A stretch of DNA of 64,000 nt, from contig JADKIL010000003.1 of NCBI GenBank assembly GCA_016721315.1, positions 1-64,000 on the forward strand, given 5' to 3'. The stretch's first letter is position 1. Every line of letters begins with the position of its first letter. Shown piece by piece: positions 8,964 through 18,183 of this stretch. The translations under genes and the position numbers were made by a program. The stretch comes from Candidatus Villigracilis vicinus (GTDB lineage: Bacteria; Chloroflexota; Anaerolineae; Anaerolineales; Villigracilaceae). A model generated the notes under the pieces. That model searched no databases. It was not told where the DNA came from and worked only from the letters and a program-made list of their open reading frames with translations.

Positions 8964-9663
8964 TACCCCGGGAACGCAGCCGCCTCCTGCTGCCCCCATG
9001 CCTGCTTCATGGACTGCAAGCGATACCTGGCTGGGGCTTTTTCTTTTGGTATTAAGCATTTTTGTATACGTCCTTGCCATATCACTGGTGGGAGACTCTC
9101 AGAATACCGGCATCTTTTTCGTTGCCACATTCGAGTTCATTTTACTCATCCCCATTGCCATTATCTTTGCACTGCGTAAAGTGCGCTGGGTGGAATTGGG
9201 GCTGCGTGGATTTAATCGCAACAACCTTGCACTGGGATGCGGACTGCTGGCGGCAGTGTACTTCCTCGTCATCATCAACAATCTCATCATGGTTGCGCTT
9301 GGCATCGTCACCCAGGCAGATATACTTTCGGAGATCCTTGGCGAACTCGACTCGCCACTGCTTTTTGTTTTTGTTACCGTTATTGTGGCACCCTTCACTG
9401 AAGAACTGTTCTTTCGCGGTTTCCTTTTCAAAGGGTTACGCGAGAAATACGGCTGGATCAATGCGCTCATGTTCAGTTCCATCATTTTTGCACTTTTTCA
9501 TGGGCAGATCGCCACACTCATCCCCACCTTTCTGATTGGAGCTTTATTCGCGTACATGTACCAACGCACGGAGTCTGTTTACCCCGGCATGCTCCTGCAT
9601 TTCACACTCAACGCCGTGGGGGCGCTGGTCTTATTCTTCGCAAATCAATTCGGTGCTTTATAA
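8938..9663 (+). CDS. CPBP-family intramembrane metalloprotease
   Basis: This 241-residue membrane protein has a Pro/Gln-rich N-terminal tail (1-25) and about seven hydrophobic helices. The family motifs are present: TEELFFRGF with E155, E156 and R160, FALFHGQ with H188, and HFTLNAVG near the C-terminus. Such Rce1-like proteases cleave within or near the membrane. In bacteria they are linked to bacteriocin self-immunity or prenyl-protein-like processing, with substrates mostly unknown. It overlaps the DUF6504 gene and ends at a terminator. Confidence 0.85.
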   Translation: MEQQPQNNNTPGTQPPPAAPMPASWTASDTWLGLFLLVLSIFVYVLAISLVGDSQNTGIFFVATFEFILLIPIAIIFALRKVRWVELGLRGFNRNNLALGCGLLAAVYFLVIINNLIMVALGIVTQADILSEILGELDSPLLFVFVTVIVAPFTEELFFRGFLFKGLREKYGWINALMFSSIIFALFHGQIATLIPTFLIGALFAYMYQRTESVYPGMLLHFTLNAVGALVLFFANQFGAL

Positions 9664-9705
9664 GAACACATCCTCAGAGAAAACCTCTGAGGATGTGTTC
9701 TTTAT
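9664..9705. terminator. Bidirectional terminator between convergent genes
   Basis: GAACACATCCTCAGAG and its complement CTCTGAGGATGTGTTC (9664-9700) form a 16-bp stem. It lies between the ends of the CPBP gene and the NDH-2 gene and has T tracts on the plus side. Confidence 0.85.
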
Positions 9706-10953
9706 TCTCTCGTGATCAGCCGCACTTGATTATCGTAGAAGAAATAATCCCACGCCCAGTTGAACATCACAATAATGCGGTTCCTGAAACCGATGATGCG
9801 ATAAATGTGCAGGAAGACCCAGATCACCCAGGCGATGAATCCACTGAACGAAACGCCAAAGATGCGGGCGACGGCGGCGTTACGTCCCACCGTGGCGAGC
9901 AGACCGGGGTCTTTGTAGTGAAATACCTTGGGCTCCTTCCCTTCCATCATCAGACGAATATTCTTCGCCGCCGCCTGACCTTGCTGGATTGCCACGGTCG
10001 AAAGCATGGGCAAGGGTTGACCATTTCCATTGGTTGAGAAAAGAAGCGTCACCGATCACAAAGGCTTCAGGAAACTGAGGCAGGCTCAAGGTCGCCTGGA
10101 TGCGAACGCGACCCATGCTGGCTTTTTCTGCTGGCAATGCATCGATGATCTCGGCAGCTTTCGCGCCCGCCGTCCAGATCAGCGTTTGACTCTCGATCAC
10201 AGAGCCGTCTCCCAAGGTCACGCGTAGACCGTTGAAATCCTGCATCTTGGTGTTCAAGCGCACATCCACCTTTTTATCTTTCAAAAGCCGCAACGTTGCC
10301 TGACGCAACTCATCGGGATATGGCGCGATCAAATGCGGACCTGCCTCCAGTAAGATGACTTGAGCCTCGTTCAAATTCAAACGCGGATAATCCTTACGCA
10401 TCACATGTGTGATGAGTTCTGCCAACGCTCCTGCCGTTTCCACGCCGGTGGGACCTCCCCCAACGATGACGAAGGTCAGCATGGCTTTACGTTTTTCGGG
10501 GTCGGCTTCGTGGCTGGCTTGTTCGAACATCGAAAGCAGATGATTGCGTGTGGTGACGGCGGTCTCAAGGTCTTTGAGTTGCAAGCCGTGTTTTTCGAGC
10601 GTATCAAAGCCGAAGAAGTTCGTGCGCGCCCCGGCGGCGATCACAAGATAGTCATACGCGATCACCGAGCCGTTCATCTTCACGAACTTTTCGTTCAAGT
10701 TGATCTCGGTCACTTCGCCCATTTGGAAGGCGAGGTTCTTTTGTTTGCGGAAGATCGTGCGCACGGGCTGGGCAATTTGCGATGGCAACAGACCGGCAAT
10801 GGCTACCTGATACAGTAGCGGCTGGAACAGGTGATGGTTATTCTTATCGATCAATGTGATGTGTACAGGTGAGTTGGCAAGTCCGCGAGCGGTTTCGAGA
10901 CCGGCAAACCCAGCGCCAATGATGACGACATGCGGCTTTTGTTTGGTATTCAT
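9702..10953 (-). CDS. ndh: Type II NADH:quinone oxidoreductase (NDH-2), with a one-base frameshift
   Basis: This membrane-attached flavoenzyme passes electrons from NADH to menaquinone without pumping protons. The N-terminal part has the FAD site VVIIGAGFAGLETA and the NADH site VIVGGGPTGVETAG. The chain reaches VIGDAS, the second FAD motif, near 10050, then the frame changes. The continuation STNGNGQPLPMLSTVAIQQG and the C-terminal amphipathic helix (FRNRIIVMFNWAWDYFF) lie in the next frame down to 9702. Removing one A from the A run at 10039-10042 restores one protein of about 417 residues. The homopolymer position suggests a sequencing indel rather than real inactivation. Confidence 0.85.
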
Positions 10954-10972
10954 AGTTTCCTCTGTGTTGGCA

Positions 10973-11003
10973 GTTGACAGTCACTTTGGAAGTGACTGTC
11001 AAC
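10973..11003. repeat. Palindromic repeat upstream of NDH-2, shared with 50234-50266
   Basis: The 14-bp arms (10973-10986 and 10990-11003) contain TGACAGTCAC and GTGACTGTCA. The same core forms the hairpin after the oxidase gene at 50234-50266. It is followed by a T-rich run and may also act as a terminator. Confidence 0.6.
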
Positions 11004-11102
11004 TTTTGTTTTGTTTGTGAAATTTATCACCATTATTATAACCAAACTAGTCTTATTTGTAAACATTTTCACAATAAGACGCTAGTACTACCCCACTTAA
11101 CG

Positions 11103-11136
11103 GAAAAGCCCCCCGCTTCATTAAAACGGGAGGCTT
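11103..11136 (-). terminator. Terminator of the arsenic operon
   Basis: On the minus strand AGCCTCCCG pairs with CGGGGGGCT and is followed by TTTT. It lies 35 bases beyond the acr3 stop codon. Confidence 0.75.
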
Positions 11137-11171
11137 GATTCTATTTATTATCCTTTTTCTACACTGACAAT

Positions 11172-12245
11172 TTATCCAGCTGGCGCATGAGGAGCATCGT
11201 TCAGAAAATATTTCTTCTGGAAAAAGAATGCCACATTGACCAGACCGATCATCACCGGCACTTCGATCAACGGACCGATCACCGCTGCAAATGCCGCACC
11301 AGAGCCAATGCCGAAGACAGCAACCGCCACCGCGATCGCCAGTTCAAAGTTATTGCTGGCAGCCGTAAAAGAAAGTGTGGTGGTCTTGGAATAGTCCGCG
11401 CCGATGGCTTTGCCCATAAAGAACGAGACAAGGAACATGACCACGAAATAGATCAACAACGGGATGGCAATGCGCACCACATCGAGCGGCAATTGCACGA
11501 TCACATCACCCTTGAGCGAGAACATCACCACGATGGTAAAGAGTAAAGCAATGAGAGTCATCGGGCTGATCTTTGGCACAAAGACTTTGTGATACCAATC
11601 CTTGCCCTTTGCGCGGACGAGGATAAAGCGGGTGAAAAAACCTGCCAGGAATGGAATGCCAAGATAGATAAATACACTGGTTGCGATTTCACTGATGGTG
11701 ATATCCACAATGTTGCCAGTCATGCCGAACCAAGTCGGCAGAACGGTGATGAAGACATAAGCATACACGCTGTAGAACAACACTTGAAAGATGCTATTGA
11801 AAGCAACCAGACCTGCTGCATATTCATTATCACCTTTGGCAAGTTCATTCCACACAATGACCATTGCGATGCAACGCGCCAGACCGATGAGGATCAGACC
11901 GGTCATATATTCCGGATAGCCGCGTAAGAAGATGATGGCAAGCACAAACATCAAAATCGGACCGATCACCCAGTTTTGAATGAGTGAGAGGCTGAGAATC
12001 TTCCAATTACGAAAGACATCGCCCAATTCGTCATAATGGACTTTTGCAAGCGGCGGATACATCATAAGAATCAAGCCGATGGCAATGGGAATGTTTGTGG
12101 TTCCCACAGAAACAGCAGTGTTGAAATCTGCCACCGCTTTGGGGAAGAGAAAGCCAATACCCACTCCCACCGCCATGGCAAGAAAGATCCATAGGGTTAG
12201 ATATCGGTCGAGAAATGAAAGTTCTTTGCGCTTTTCGTTTTTCAT
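11172..12245 (-). CDS. acr3: ACR3-family arsenite efflux permease
   Basis: This 357-residue protein with ten predicted membrane helices expels arsenite. The family landmarks are present: the essential cysteine in GLARCIAMVIVWN, the NNFELAIA segment, and the glutamate in GPLIEVPVM. It is the last gene of a five-gene operon starting at arsR, and starts 13 bases after arsC. With ArsC upstream it completes arsenate detoxification: reduction, then export. Confidence 0.95.
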   Translation of the reverse strand: MKNEKRKELSFLDRYLTLWIFLAMAVGVGIGFLFPKAVADFNTAVSVGTTNIPIAIGLILMMYPPLAKVHYDELGDVFRNWKILSLSLIQNWVIGPILMFVLAIIFLRGYPEYMTGLILIGLARCIAMVIVWNELAKGDNEYAAGLVAFNSIFQVLFYSVYAYVFITVLPTWFGMTGNIVDITISEIATSVFIYLGIPFLAGFFTRFILVRAKGKDWYHKVFVPKISPMTLIALLFTIVVMFSLKGDVIVQLPLDVVRIAIPLLIYFVVMFLVSFFMGKAIGADYSKTTTLSFTAASNNFELAIAVAVAVFGIGSGAAFAAVIGPLIEVPVMIGLVNVAFFFQKKYFLNDAPHAPAG

Positions 12246-12258
12246 TGTTGCCTCCGTA

Positions 12259-12654
12259 TTAATTCGTTTTTAGCAACTCCAGGATCACTTTTTCAATATC
12301 ATCGCGCACAGCGCGAAAATCATTCAGATCATCGGTCAGCGCGGGGTCGGGGAAACTATGATGAATCTTTTTTTCCTTCCCCAGCCAGACGGGACATTCC
12401 TCTGCCGCCGAATCACAGACGGTGACGACAAGGTCAAAGCTTTCGCCTTGAAATTCGTCTGCTCGCTTCGACCTACCCTCATGCTGGATTCCAATTTCAG
12501 AAAGCGCTGTCAACGCCTTGGGGTGGATGTAACCCGCAGGCTTTGTCCCCGCGCTGACGGCTTGCCACTCCGTGCCCATGCGCGCATTGACGATGGCTTC
12601 TGCCATTTGCGAACGGCAGGAATTTCCGGTGCAGAGGAATAAAACTTTTTTCAT
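12259..12654 (-). CDS. arsC: Thioredoxin-coupled arsenate reductase
   Basis: This 131-residue protein belongs to the low-molecular-weight phosphatase-type ArsC enzymes. It has the P-loop LCTGNSCRSQ with the nucleophile C8 and C13, and the redox pair C80 and C87 in VCDSAAEECPVW. The disulfide relay implies regeneration by thioredoxin, and a thioredoxin-like gene lies just upstream. It reduces arsenate to arsenite for export by the ACR3 protein encoded next. Confidence 0.95.
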   Translation of the reverse strand: MKKVLFLCTGNSCRSQMAEAIVNARMGTEWQAVSAGTKPAGYIHPKALTALSEIGIQHEGRSKRADEFQGESFDLVVTVCDSAAEECPVWLGKEKKIHHSFPDPALTDDLNDFRAVRDDIEKVILELLKTN

Positions 12655-12723
12655 TTGTCTCTCTCCTTGTACATGGTGTCCGTTCTTTTACCATGACAAA
12701 GAGTTAAGCATGTTATCGTTCGG

Positions 12724-12981
12724 TTAAGGATTCGCCGTTTCCAATGCGCTTGCGATCCAAGTCGTCACTTCCGCAGGCGAAGGGATGCGTCCATACGAAA
12801 CGACCTTCTCATTGACAACCAACCCCGGCGTAGACATGATGTCGTATGCCATGATGTCGGGATACTCGGTCACTTTGACGATCTCTGCCTGGACTCCCAT
12901 CTGGTCAACGACTTGATGAGCAATGGCTTCCACTTTTTTACAATTGGCACACCCTGAACCCAATACTTTGATGGTTAACAT
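12724..12981 (-). CDS. Thioredoxin-like small redox-active disulfide protein
   Basis: The 85-residue product has the motif GSGCANCKK at residues 9-17 and the cis-proline region MSTPGLVVN. This is the minimal thioredoxin-fold family often found in arsenic operons next to an ArsP-like permease. It could reduce ArsC or a thiol on the permease. That role is inferred from position. The start at 12981 follows GAAAATG with an AAGGAAA ribosome site 12 bases after the permease stop. Confidence 0.85.
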   Translation of the reverse strand: MLTIKVLGSGCANCKKVEAIAHQVVDQMGVQAEIVKVTEYPDIMAYDIMSTPGLVVNEKVVSYGRIPSPAEVTTWIASALETANP

Positions 12982-12992
12982 TTCATTTTCCT

Positions 12993-14039
12993 TTACAAGA
13001 TCAAATTGAATAAATAGCCAGTGAAGATGATCGCAATGGCGATGACGACAAAGAACGTCACCAAAAGCGGCATCTTCAAAACGCGTTTGAGAATCACTGC
13101 CTCGGGCAAACTTAAGCCAATGACAGACATCATGAATGCCAGCGCTGTGCCTACCGATGCACCTTTCTCGATCAATGTACCAATGATAGGGACAATCCCC
13201 GCAGCATTTGAATACAGCGGAATGCCAATGAGCACCGCCAGCGGCACCGACCACCAAGCCTGCGCCCCTAAAATGGACGCCAGGGCATCTTCCGGCACAT
13301 AGCCATGAATACCCGCCCCTACTGCAATGCCAACCACTACATACAACCAGACTTTACCCACGATCTCTTTCACCGATTGCCAGGCGCGTTCGATACGGTC
13401 AGACCAGGTCAGTTTTTCTTCGATCACGTTCACTTTGCGGTGAACCTTCCAGACAAAATCTGCCACGTATCTTTCCATCTTCAGCCGCCCAATAATAAAT
13501 CCAGCGACGATGGCAACCACCAAACCCGAAGCGACATACAACCCTGCCACCTTCCAACCAAACAAGCCAAACAACAAGATAATTGCCACTTCATTAATGG
13601 TCGGAGCTGCAATGAGGAAGGAGAAGGTAACGCCAAGCGGAATGCCCGCTTCAACAAAGCCGATAAAAAGCGGAACTGCCGAACAAGAACAGAACGGAGT
13701 GACAATTCCCAGCATGGCGGCAAAGATATTGCCCACACCTTCGCGCTTGCCGCCCAACAAGGCACGCGTCCGCTCGGGGCTGAAGAAGGTGCGGACAACC
13801 GAAATGAGAAATACCATTCCAGAAAGCAAAAGCAGGATCTTCGGCACATCGTAGAGGAAGAAAGCAACAGACTCACCAAGCTGCGAATCTGGAGCAAGCT
13901 GCAGCAGGTCGAACGAGATCCAATTTGCAAGAGGTTGGATGAGGTTATACGCGGCTACCCACAAAACAAGGGCAACAGCCAAAGTAGCAAATATCTTTTT
14001 TTCAGAATGGGGAACAGATGGGTTAATGAGTGTGGTCAT
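12993..14039 (-). CDS. ArsP/DUF318-type permease
   Basis: This 348-residue membrane protein has two homologous halves of about four helices each. The hallmark TPFCSCSAVPLFIGFVEAGI near residues 113-132 holds the Cys-Ser-Cys pair characteristic of the permease family that includes ArsP, which exports trivalent organoarsenicals. A cytoplasmic charged loop follows (residues 200-235). The gene sits directly after arsR and before the thioredoxin-like gene, so an arsenic-related substrate is likely but not proven. Confidence 0.88.
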   Translation of the reverse strand: MTTLINPSVPHSEKKIFATLAVALVLWVAAYNLIQPLANWISFDLLQLAPDSQLGESVAFFLYDVPKILLLLSGMVFLISVVRTFFSPERTRALLGGKREGVGNIFAAMLGIVTPFCSCSAVPLFIGFVEAGIPLGVTFSFLIAAPTINEVAIILLFGLFGWKVAGLYVASGLVVAIVAGFIIGRLKMERYVADFVWKVHRKVNVIEEKLTWSDRIERAWQSVKEIVGKVWLYVVVGIAVGAGIHGYVPEDALASILGAQAWWSVPLAVLIGIPLYSNAAGIVPIIGTLIEKGASVGTALAFMMSVIGLSLPEAVILKRVLKMPLLVTFFVVIAIAIIFTGYLFNLIL

Positions 14040-14042
14040 GAT

Positions 14043-14438
14043 CTATAGACTCGTTACGGGGATTAACACGGGTACACATTGCGGGTATTCACAAGATGGA
14101 TATACCTGCGTATTGATAAGAGAAGAAACGGCTTCGGCGGAAAGTCCGCTTAGGGAGGCAGAAGCAGTAATGAGATCCAATAAAGAGGCGTTCTTTATTT
14201 TGTAGAAAACATACCGTCCCTCGCGGCGATCCTGGAGGATATCCGCTTTGCGGAGCGCCATCAAATGCTGCGAGATGTAGGCTTGGCGCAATCCCAATGC
14301 GGTTTCAAGGTGACAAACGCATGCTTCGCCTTTGCCGATGGCAAGGAGAATGGCAATGCGCTGCGGAGAAGCAATGGCAGATAAAGGCTCTGCGAGTTGT
14401 TTGGAGATTTGAGTAAATGGTTGGTTTTTCATATTCAT
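14043..14438 (-). CDS. arsR: ArsR-family transcriptional repressor
   Basis: This winged-helix repressor should release DNA on binding arsenite or antimonite. The metal site is in EACVCHLETAL, the recognition helix is in QAYISQHLMALRKA, and the wing is REGRYVFYKI. An extra Cys pair sits in the C-terminal tail (YPSCEYPQC). Upstream in-frame codons to 14462 lie before the predicted -10 element (TACAAT), so the start is placed at 14438 (MNMKNQ) or 14432, giving a very short leader. It heads the operon arsR, permease, thioredoxin-like, arsC, acr3. Confidence 0.92.
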   Translation of the reverse strand: MNMKNQPFTQISKQLAEPLSAIASPQRIAILLAIGKGEACVCHLETALGLRQAYISQHLMALRKADILQDRREGRYVFYKIKNASLLDLITASASLSGLSAEAVSSLINTQVYPSCEYPQCVPVLIPVTSL

Positions 14439-14482
14439 AAATCTGAATGTATTGTAACGCACATATTCAAAAAATTGAATAT
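14433..14482 (-). promoter_or_regulatory. ars promoter with ArsR operator
   Basis: On the minus strand TTCAAT and TACAAT are separated by 17 bases. A perfect palindrome ATATTCAA-AAAA-TTGAATAT (14463-14482) covers the -35 and spacer. An imperfect copy, ATTCATAAATCTGAAT (14433-14448), overlaps the start. ArsR sites are typically such ATTCAA-type palindromes. Confidence 0.75.
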
Positions 14483-14520
14483 GACAATCGTCCTCGAAAA
14501 ATCACCTCTCCCCTCGCAAC

Positions 14521-14547
14521 AAAAAAGCCTCCCAATAATGGGAGGCT
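14521..14547 (-). terminator. Terminator of the prenyltransferase gene
   Basis: On the minus strand AGCCTCCC and GGGAGGCT form a stem followed by a run of six T. Confidence 0.85.
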
Positions 14548-14566
14548 CGGGAGTGTAAATTGTGAT

Positions 14567-15598
14567 TTAGCGCCAGAAATTTTGTGTGGCAGGGATCAGG
14601 CGAATCGCTACATCAAGCAAGAGACCGAGCATGAAGAGCGAGCCAAAGGCGCGATTATTGCGAAAACCAATGGGGGCAAAGTAAAGAGGCCAGCCGCCCT
14701 GTCCTTCAGGGAAGCCTTCGGGGCGGGTTTCAGGCTTGGGCTTGGTGAGAGGCGGAAGGCTCTCGCGCAAAGCAGGCAGTGCAAAGAGCACGATCAACAT
14801 GACTGGTGTGAAGAACTTGGTGGCGATCAAATAGCCAGTAAAAAGATATGGCAAAACCATCATGGCAATAATGGTGTAGCGAGCGGCTTTTTCGCCAATG
14901 ACCACTGGCAAGGTATAGATCTTCTTTGCCTGGTCCACTTTGATCTTATCGATATGTTTGCCGAAGATGACTGTGGTTACGCCGAGCACGTATGGCAAGC
15001 TGGCGATGACGACCGGCCAATTCCAATTGCCTGTGAGGACGTAGTACCCACCGCCGATCATGAGTGGTCCCCACACCATGAGCACTGCAACTTCGCCGAG
15101 GGCGAGTCCTTTGAGAGGCCAGGTGTAGAACAACACAAAGAATGAACCCAGACCAAGCAGGATCCAGGTGGTGGTATTGAATTCGGTCTGCCAGACGAGG
15201 TACAAGCCCGCGACCATGGCAAGGATGCCGGTGACCACAAAGTAGGTCAGGTGCTGACGTTTGGTCATCAAACCAGAAGCGACAGGCTGCGCACCATACA
15301 TGGTGCGGTAGTAGTTGTCCTTATCCACACCCCGGACAAAGTCGGTGTAGTCGTTGAAGATATTATTGCTGGCATGCGCCATGATGAGACCGAAGACCAA
15401 CGCGAACCAGGGCAGGAAGCTGAACGAACCATCCCGCCAGGCAAACAAACCCGCCAGGGCAGCAGAAATAAAAGTCATGATAAGAACGGCAGCCCGGGTG
15501 GAGATGAGCCATTTGGATATGATATCCAATCCATCCCATTCTTCCTTTGAGACCTCAGGGATCACATTAAGTGCTTTTTTCCACATTGCGAAATTCAT
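14567..15598 (-). CDS. UbiA-family prenyltransferase, MenA-like
   Basis: This 343-residue integral membrane enzyme attaches a polyprenyl chain to an aromatic acceptor, probably 1,4-dihydroxy-2-naphthoate in menaquinone synthesis. It has the first Asp motif NIFNDYTDFVRGVD (N82, D83, D86) and the second, GKHIDKIKVDQAKKIYTLPV. The remaining chain is hydrophobic with eight or nine helices. A soluble Pro/Glu-rich insert (PPLTKPKPETRPEGFPEGQG) near residue 295 is not typical. NDH-2 and bd oxidase in this window both need a quinone. MenA rather than another UbiA enzyme is an inference. Confidence 0.85.
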   Translation of the reverse strand: MNFAMWKKALNVIPEVSKEEWDGLDIISKWLISTRAAVLIMTFISAALAGLFAWRDGSFSFLPWFALVFGLIMAHASNNIFNDYTDFVRGVDKDNYYRTMYGAQPVASGLMTKRQHLTYFVVTGILAMVAGLYLVWQTEFNTTTWILLGLGSFFVLFYTWPLKGLALGEVAVLMVWGPLMIGGGYYVLTGNWNWPVVIASLPYVLGVTTVIFGKHIDKIKVDQAKKIYTLPVVIGEKAARYTIIAMMVLPYLFTGYLIATKFFTPVMLIVLFALPALRESLPPLTKPKPETRPEGFPEGQGGWPLYFAPIGFRNNRAFGSLFMLGLLLDVAIRLIPATQNFWR

Positions 15599-15670
15599 GT
15601 AAGCGCTCCTTTAAAATTTTTGTGATTATACCAATCCATAACAAGGCAACACCAATCACAGGGGAATTCG

Positions 15671-16570
15671 TTAACCCTCTCCCAATTCAGGGACAGGTTC
15701 AATGGGATTGCGATGTGCAATAATATTTTCAACCCAAAAAATGATCAATGCAAGCCACACGATCCCAAAACCGATGAAGCGCGTCGTATCGAAAGGTTCT
15801 TTGTAAATAAATACACCGATGAGAAACTGAATGGTAGGAGCAAAATATTGTAAAACACCGATCATGTTCAATGGGATCTCTTTTGCAGCGGAGGCGAACA
15901 TAAGCAGCGGAATAGTGGTCACCACACCGGCACCAACAAGAAGCAGGTCGACTGTACGCCCGTCATGCAGGAACTCACCAGCACCGGTGGATTGAATAAT
16001 CATGAGGTAAATTAACGCGATCGGGAAAACGATACCGGTTTCAAGGGTTAACCCATAGACCGAACCAAGCGGGGATAACTTTTTGACCAAGCCATACAAC
16101 CCAAAAGAAACTGCCAACGAAAGGGCGATCCAGGGCAGGCGACCGTAGGTAATGGTAAGGTAAACCACGCCGATGGCGGCAATGATAATGGGCAGCCATT
16201 GCATGGGGCGCAGTTTTTCACGCAGAAAGAATACACCAAACAGCACGCTCAATAATGGATTGATGAAATAGCCGAGGCTGGTTTCGACAATAAACCCGGC
16301 ATTCACACCCCAAACATAAATAAGCCAGTTCAAGGAAAGCAAAACACCAGCAACCGAATAGATTCCCAACGTTCTGCGGTCAAACGCCACAGCACGGAAA
16401 TCATTCCACTGACGGGTAAGCAGGATAAAAGCCAGCAAAAGGAGAAAAGACCAGACAATGCGATGTCCAAGCAATTGCAGGGCGGGAACATCATGCAACA
16501 ATTTCCAATAGATCGGAAAGAACCCCCACATCGCATACGCCGCGATGCCGTACCAGATACCTTTTTTCAT
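15671..16570 (-). CDS. rarD: RarD/EamA-family transporter
   Basis: This 299-residue protein has ten membrane helices made of two EamA repeats. The opening GIWYGIAAYAMWGFFPIYWK and the segment INPLLSVLFGVFFLREKLRP are characteristic of RarD. The substrate of RarD is unknown. Chloramphenicol sensitivity was the original phenotype in other bacteria. It stands alone, with a 72-base gap to the next gene start upstream on the same strand. Confidence 0.9.
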   Translation of the reverse strand: MKKGIWYGIAAYAMWGFFPIYWKLLHDVPALQLLGHRIVWSFLLLLAFILLTRQWNDFRAVAFDRRTLGIYSVAGVLLSLNWLIYVWGVNAGFIVETSLGYFINPLLSVLFGVFFLREKLRPMQWLPIIIAAIGVVYLTITYGRLPWIALSLAVSFGLYGLVKKLSPLGSVYGLTLETGIVFPIALIYLMIIQSTGAGEFLHDGRTVDLLLVGAGVVTTIPLLMFASAAKEIPLNMIGVLQYFAPTIQFLIGVFIYKEPFDTTRFIGFGIVWLALIIFWVENIIAHRNPIEPVPELGEG

Positions 16571-16583
16571 TTTTCTCCAGAAT

Positions 16584-17414
16584 TTATAATTTTCTTAAAT
16601 ACCACTTACCCGAAACTACTTCGTTCACATCCCGGGCAAAATCGCCTGCCGTTGCGTAACGGTCATCAGGTTCTTTAGCCATTGCCTTCGCGACCACTTC
16701 CTGCCATACCGCTGGGATGTTCGATTTGACACTGCGGATATCTGGTATCGGCATTTTTGCATGCGAGTTGATCAGGCTGGTGGCTGAGTCACTTGAGAAT
16801 GGCAATTGCCCTGCCAACAAACGATAAAGGGTCACACCAAGGGAATACACATCCGAACGCGCATCTACATGGGCACCCCGGGCTTGTTCGGGGCTCATGT
16901 ACGCCGGTGTACCCACCAGCCATTCCCCGTCATCATCCTTGATGGATTTTGAAGTCGCAATGCCAAAATCAGAGAGGAAGGACTCACCAGACGCATCGAA
17001 CAAAATATTGGAGGGCTTGATATCACGGTGGATGATGCCTTTGGCATGGGCGGCATCAAGCGCATCCCCCACCCGTTTCAGAATGTGCGCCATCTCTGTC
17101 AATTTGATATCGCCCTTATCCAACCGATCTTGCAGGCTGCCGCCCGCCATGTAACGCATCACAATATACGGCTGCTGACCATGCCAGCCGAAATCATAAA
17201 TGGGCACAATGCAGGGATGCTCCAACGCGGCAATGACCTCGGCTTCATTCTGAAAAAAATCACGATACATCTCATCCAATGTACGGCTGTACATCAACAC
17301 TTTGACGACAACCTGCCTTTGAATGTATGGATCCTTTGCGAGAATAATGACACCCATGCCCCCCATGGTCAACTCCGATTCGATCTCATACCGTCCAATT
17401 TTGGATACACTCAT
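16584..17414 (-). CDS. Hanks-type serine/threonine protein kinase
   Basis: This 276-residue protein is a bare kinase domain without membrane helix or sensor module. It has the glycine loop LTMGGMGVIIL, catalytic lysine K38, HRDIKPSN with D131 and N136, SDFG with D149, and the activation segment ending GTPAYMSPEQARG. All residues for activity are present. Soluble bacterial kinases of this length are shorter than PknB types. No substrate is evident, and the rarD gene 14 bases downstream may be co-transcribed. Confidence 0.93.
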   Translation of the reverse strand: MSVSKIGRYEIESELTMGGMGVIILAKDPYIQRQVVVKVLMYSRTLDEMYRDFFQNEAEVIAALEHPCIVPIYDFGWHGQQPYIVMRYMAGGSLQDRLDKGDIKLTEMAHILKRVGDALDAAHAKGIIHRDIKPSNILFDASGESFLSDFGIATSKSIKDDDGEWLVGTPAYMSPEQARGAHVDARSDVYSLGVTLYRLLAGQLPFSSDSATSLINSHAKMPIPDIRSVKSNIPAVWQEVVAKAMAKEPDDRYATAGDFARDVNEVVSGKWYLRKL

Positions 17415-17471
17415 CTCTGCTCTCCAGGTCTCAATGAAATTGTTTTGCGTACGGATGTGATATGAAAACGA

Positions 17472-17855
17472 CTACTCCCAGTCGATAAGCTGACGCCCCG
17501 CGAAACCCGCCTCGATCTCGTGCCAGAATTGGATACTCCCCTCACCATATTTCCAACACAGGCAGATCAACCTGCCATCGCGCACCCCGGGGAAATCGAT
17601 CAGCCCGATCGAAAGGTCCTTCACTTCAATATCCATATCTTGAAGGCGGTGCAGGATCGCATCCAGCCGGTCAAAATCTGGCAATATTTTACTTAATGCC
17701 GGGTTGCCGCCATTCCCTGCTGATTTTTCCACCATTGCCCAGATTTCAGGCTGGTGTTCGCGGACCCGCTCCACGATTTCCATCAGTTCCCCCACCATCG
17801 GGCGGACGATTTCCAGCAGATGATTTGCCTCTCTTGGCGTGTAGTATTTGGGCAT
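17472..17855 (-). CDS. DUF2203-family protein
   Basis: From the methionine at 17855 this is a 127-residue soluble protein opening with YYTPREANHLLEIVRPMV, the DUF2203 signature. It ends with CLCWKYGEGSIQFWHEIEAGF and a terminal tryptophan-rich segment, also typical. The function of the family is unknown. Upstream codons to 17924 overlap no ribosome site and are not conserved. It lies upstream of the kinase gene on the same strand. Confidence 0.8.
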   Translation of the reverse strand: MPKYYTPREANHLLEIVRPMVGELMEIVERVREHQPEIWAMVEKSAGNGGNPALSKILPDFDRLDAILHRLQDMDIEVKDLSIGLIDFPGVRDGRLICLCWKYGEGSIQFWHEIEAGFAGRQLIDWE

Positions 17856-17970
17856 GGGGGACAGTATAACGGAAAGAGGAAGGTAGGTAAATAAGTTTAA
17901 AGAATTAGTCGGGCAAAACGGCATTTTGGTGCTGCCTGCTGCCCGACAAAACTATTATTTGACAAAAAAA

Positions 17971-18183
17971 CTAAACAACCACCGCTGTGTATCCCTTTTC
18001 CTTCACGGCTGTAATAATCTGTTCATCGGTCAATTTGGCTTCATCATATTCAATAACCATTTCCAGTTTATGATAGCTGGCATTGATCTCTTTCACGCCA
18101 TCGAGGTCATCTTCCAGAGATTCGATCTTCATGGCGCAGTTGGTGCAACTCATATCGGGGATTTTGAAGGTTTTTTTTATCAT
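17971..18183 (-). CDS. Heavy-metal-associated (HMA) copper chaperone
   Basis: The 70-residue product is a single HMA domain with the metal site MSCTNC at residues 11-16 and the Tyr of EKGYTAVVV near the end. CopZ-like proteins carry Cu(I) to P-type ATPases or regulators. It is the last gene of the CsoR-led copper operon. A short repeat-rich gap (18184-18229) separates it from the gene upstream. Confidence 0.88.
   Translation of the reverse strand: MIKKTFKIPDMSCTNCAMKIESLEDDLDGVKEINASYHKLEMVIEYDEAKLTDEQIITAVKEKGYTAVVV

Noticed and set aside
14439..14462. Longer ArsR start at 14462
   Set aside because: The ATG lies upstream of the -10 element TACAAT of the only visible promoter, so it would not be transcribed.
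9693..15550. Large open frames on the plus strand opposite ndh, acr3, the ars permease and the prenyltransferase
   Set aside because: They mirror the minus-strand genes, have no family resemblance and are rich in His, Arg and Asp, as expected of antisense frames.
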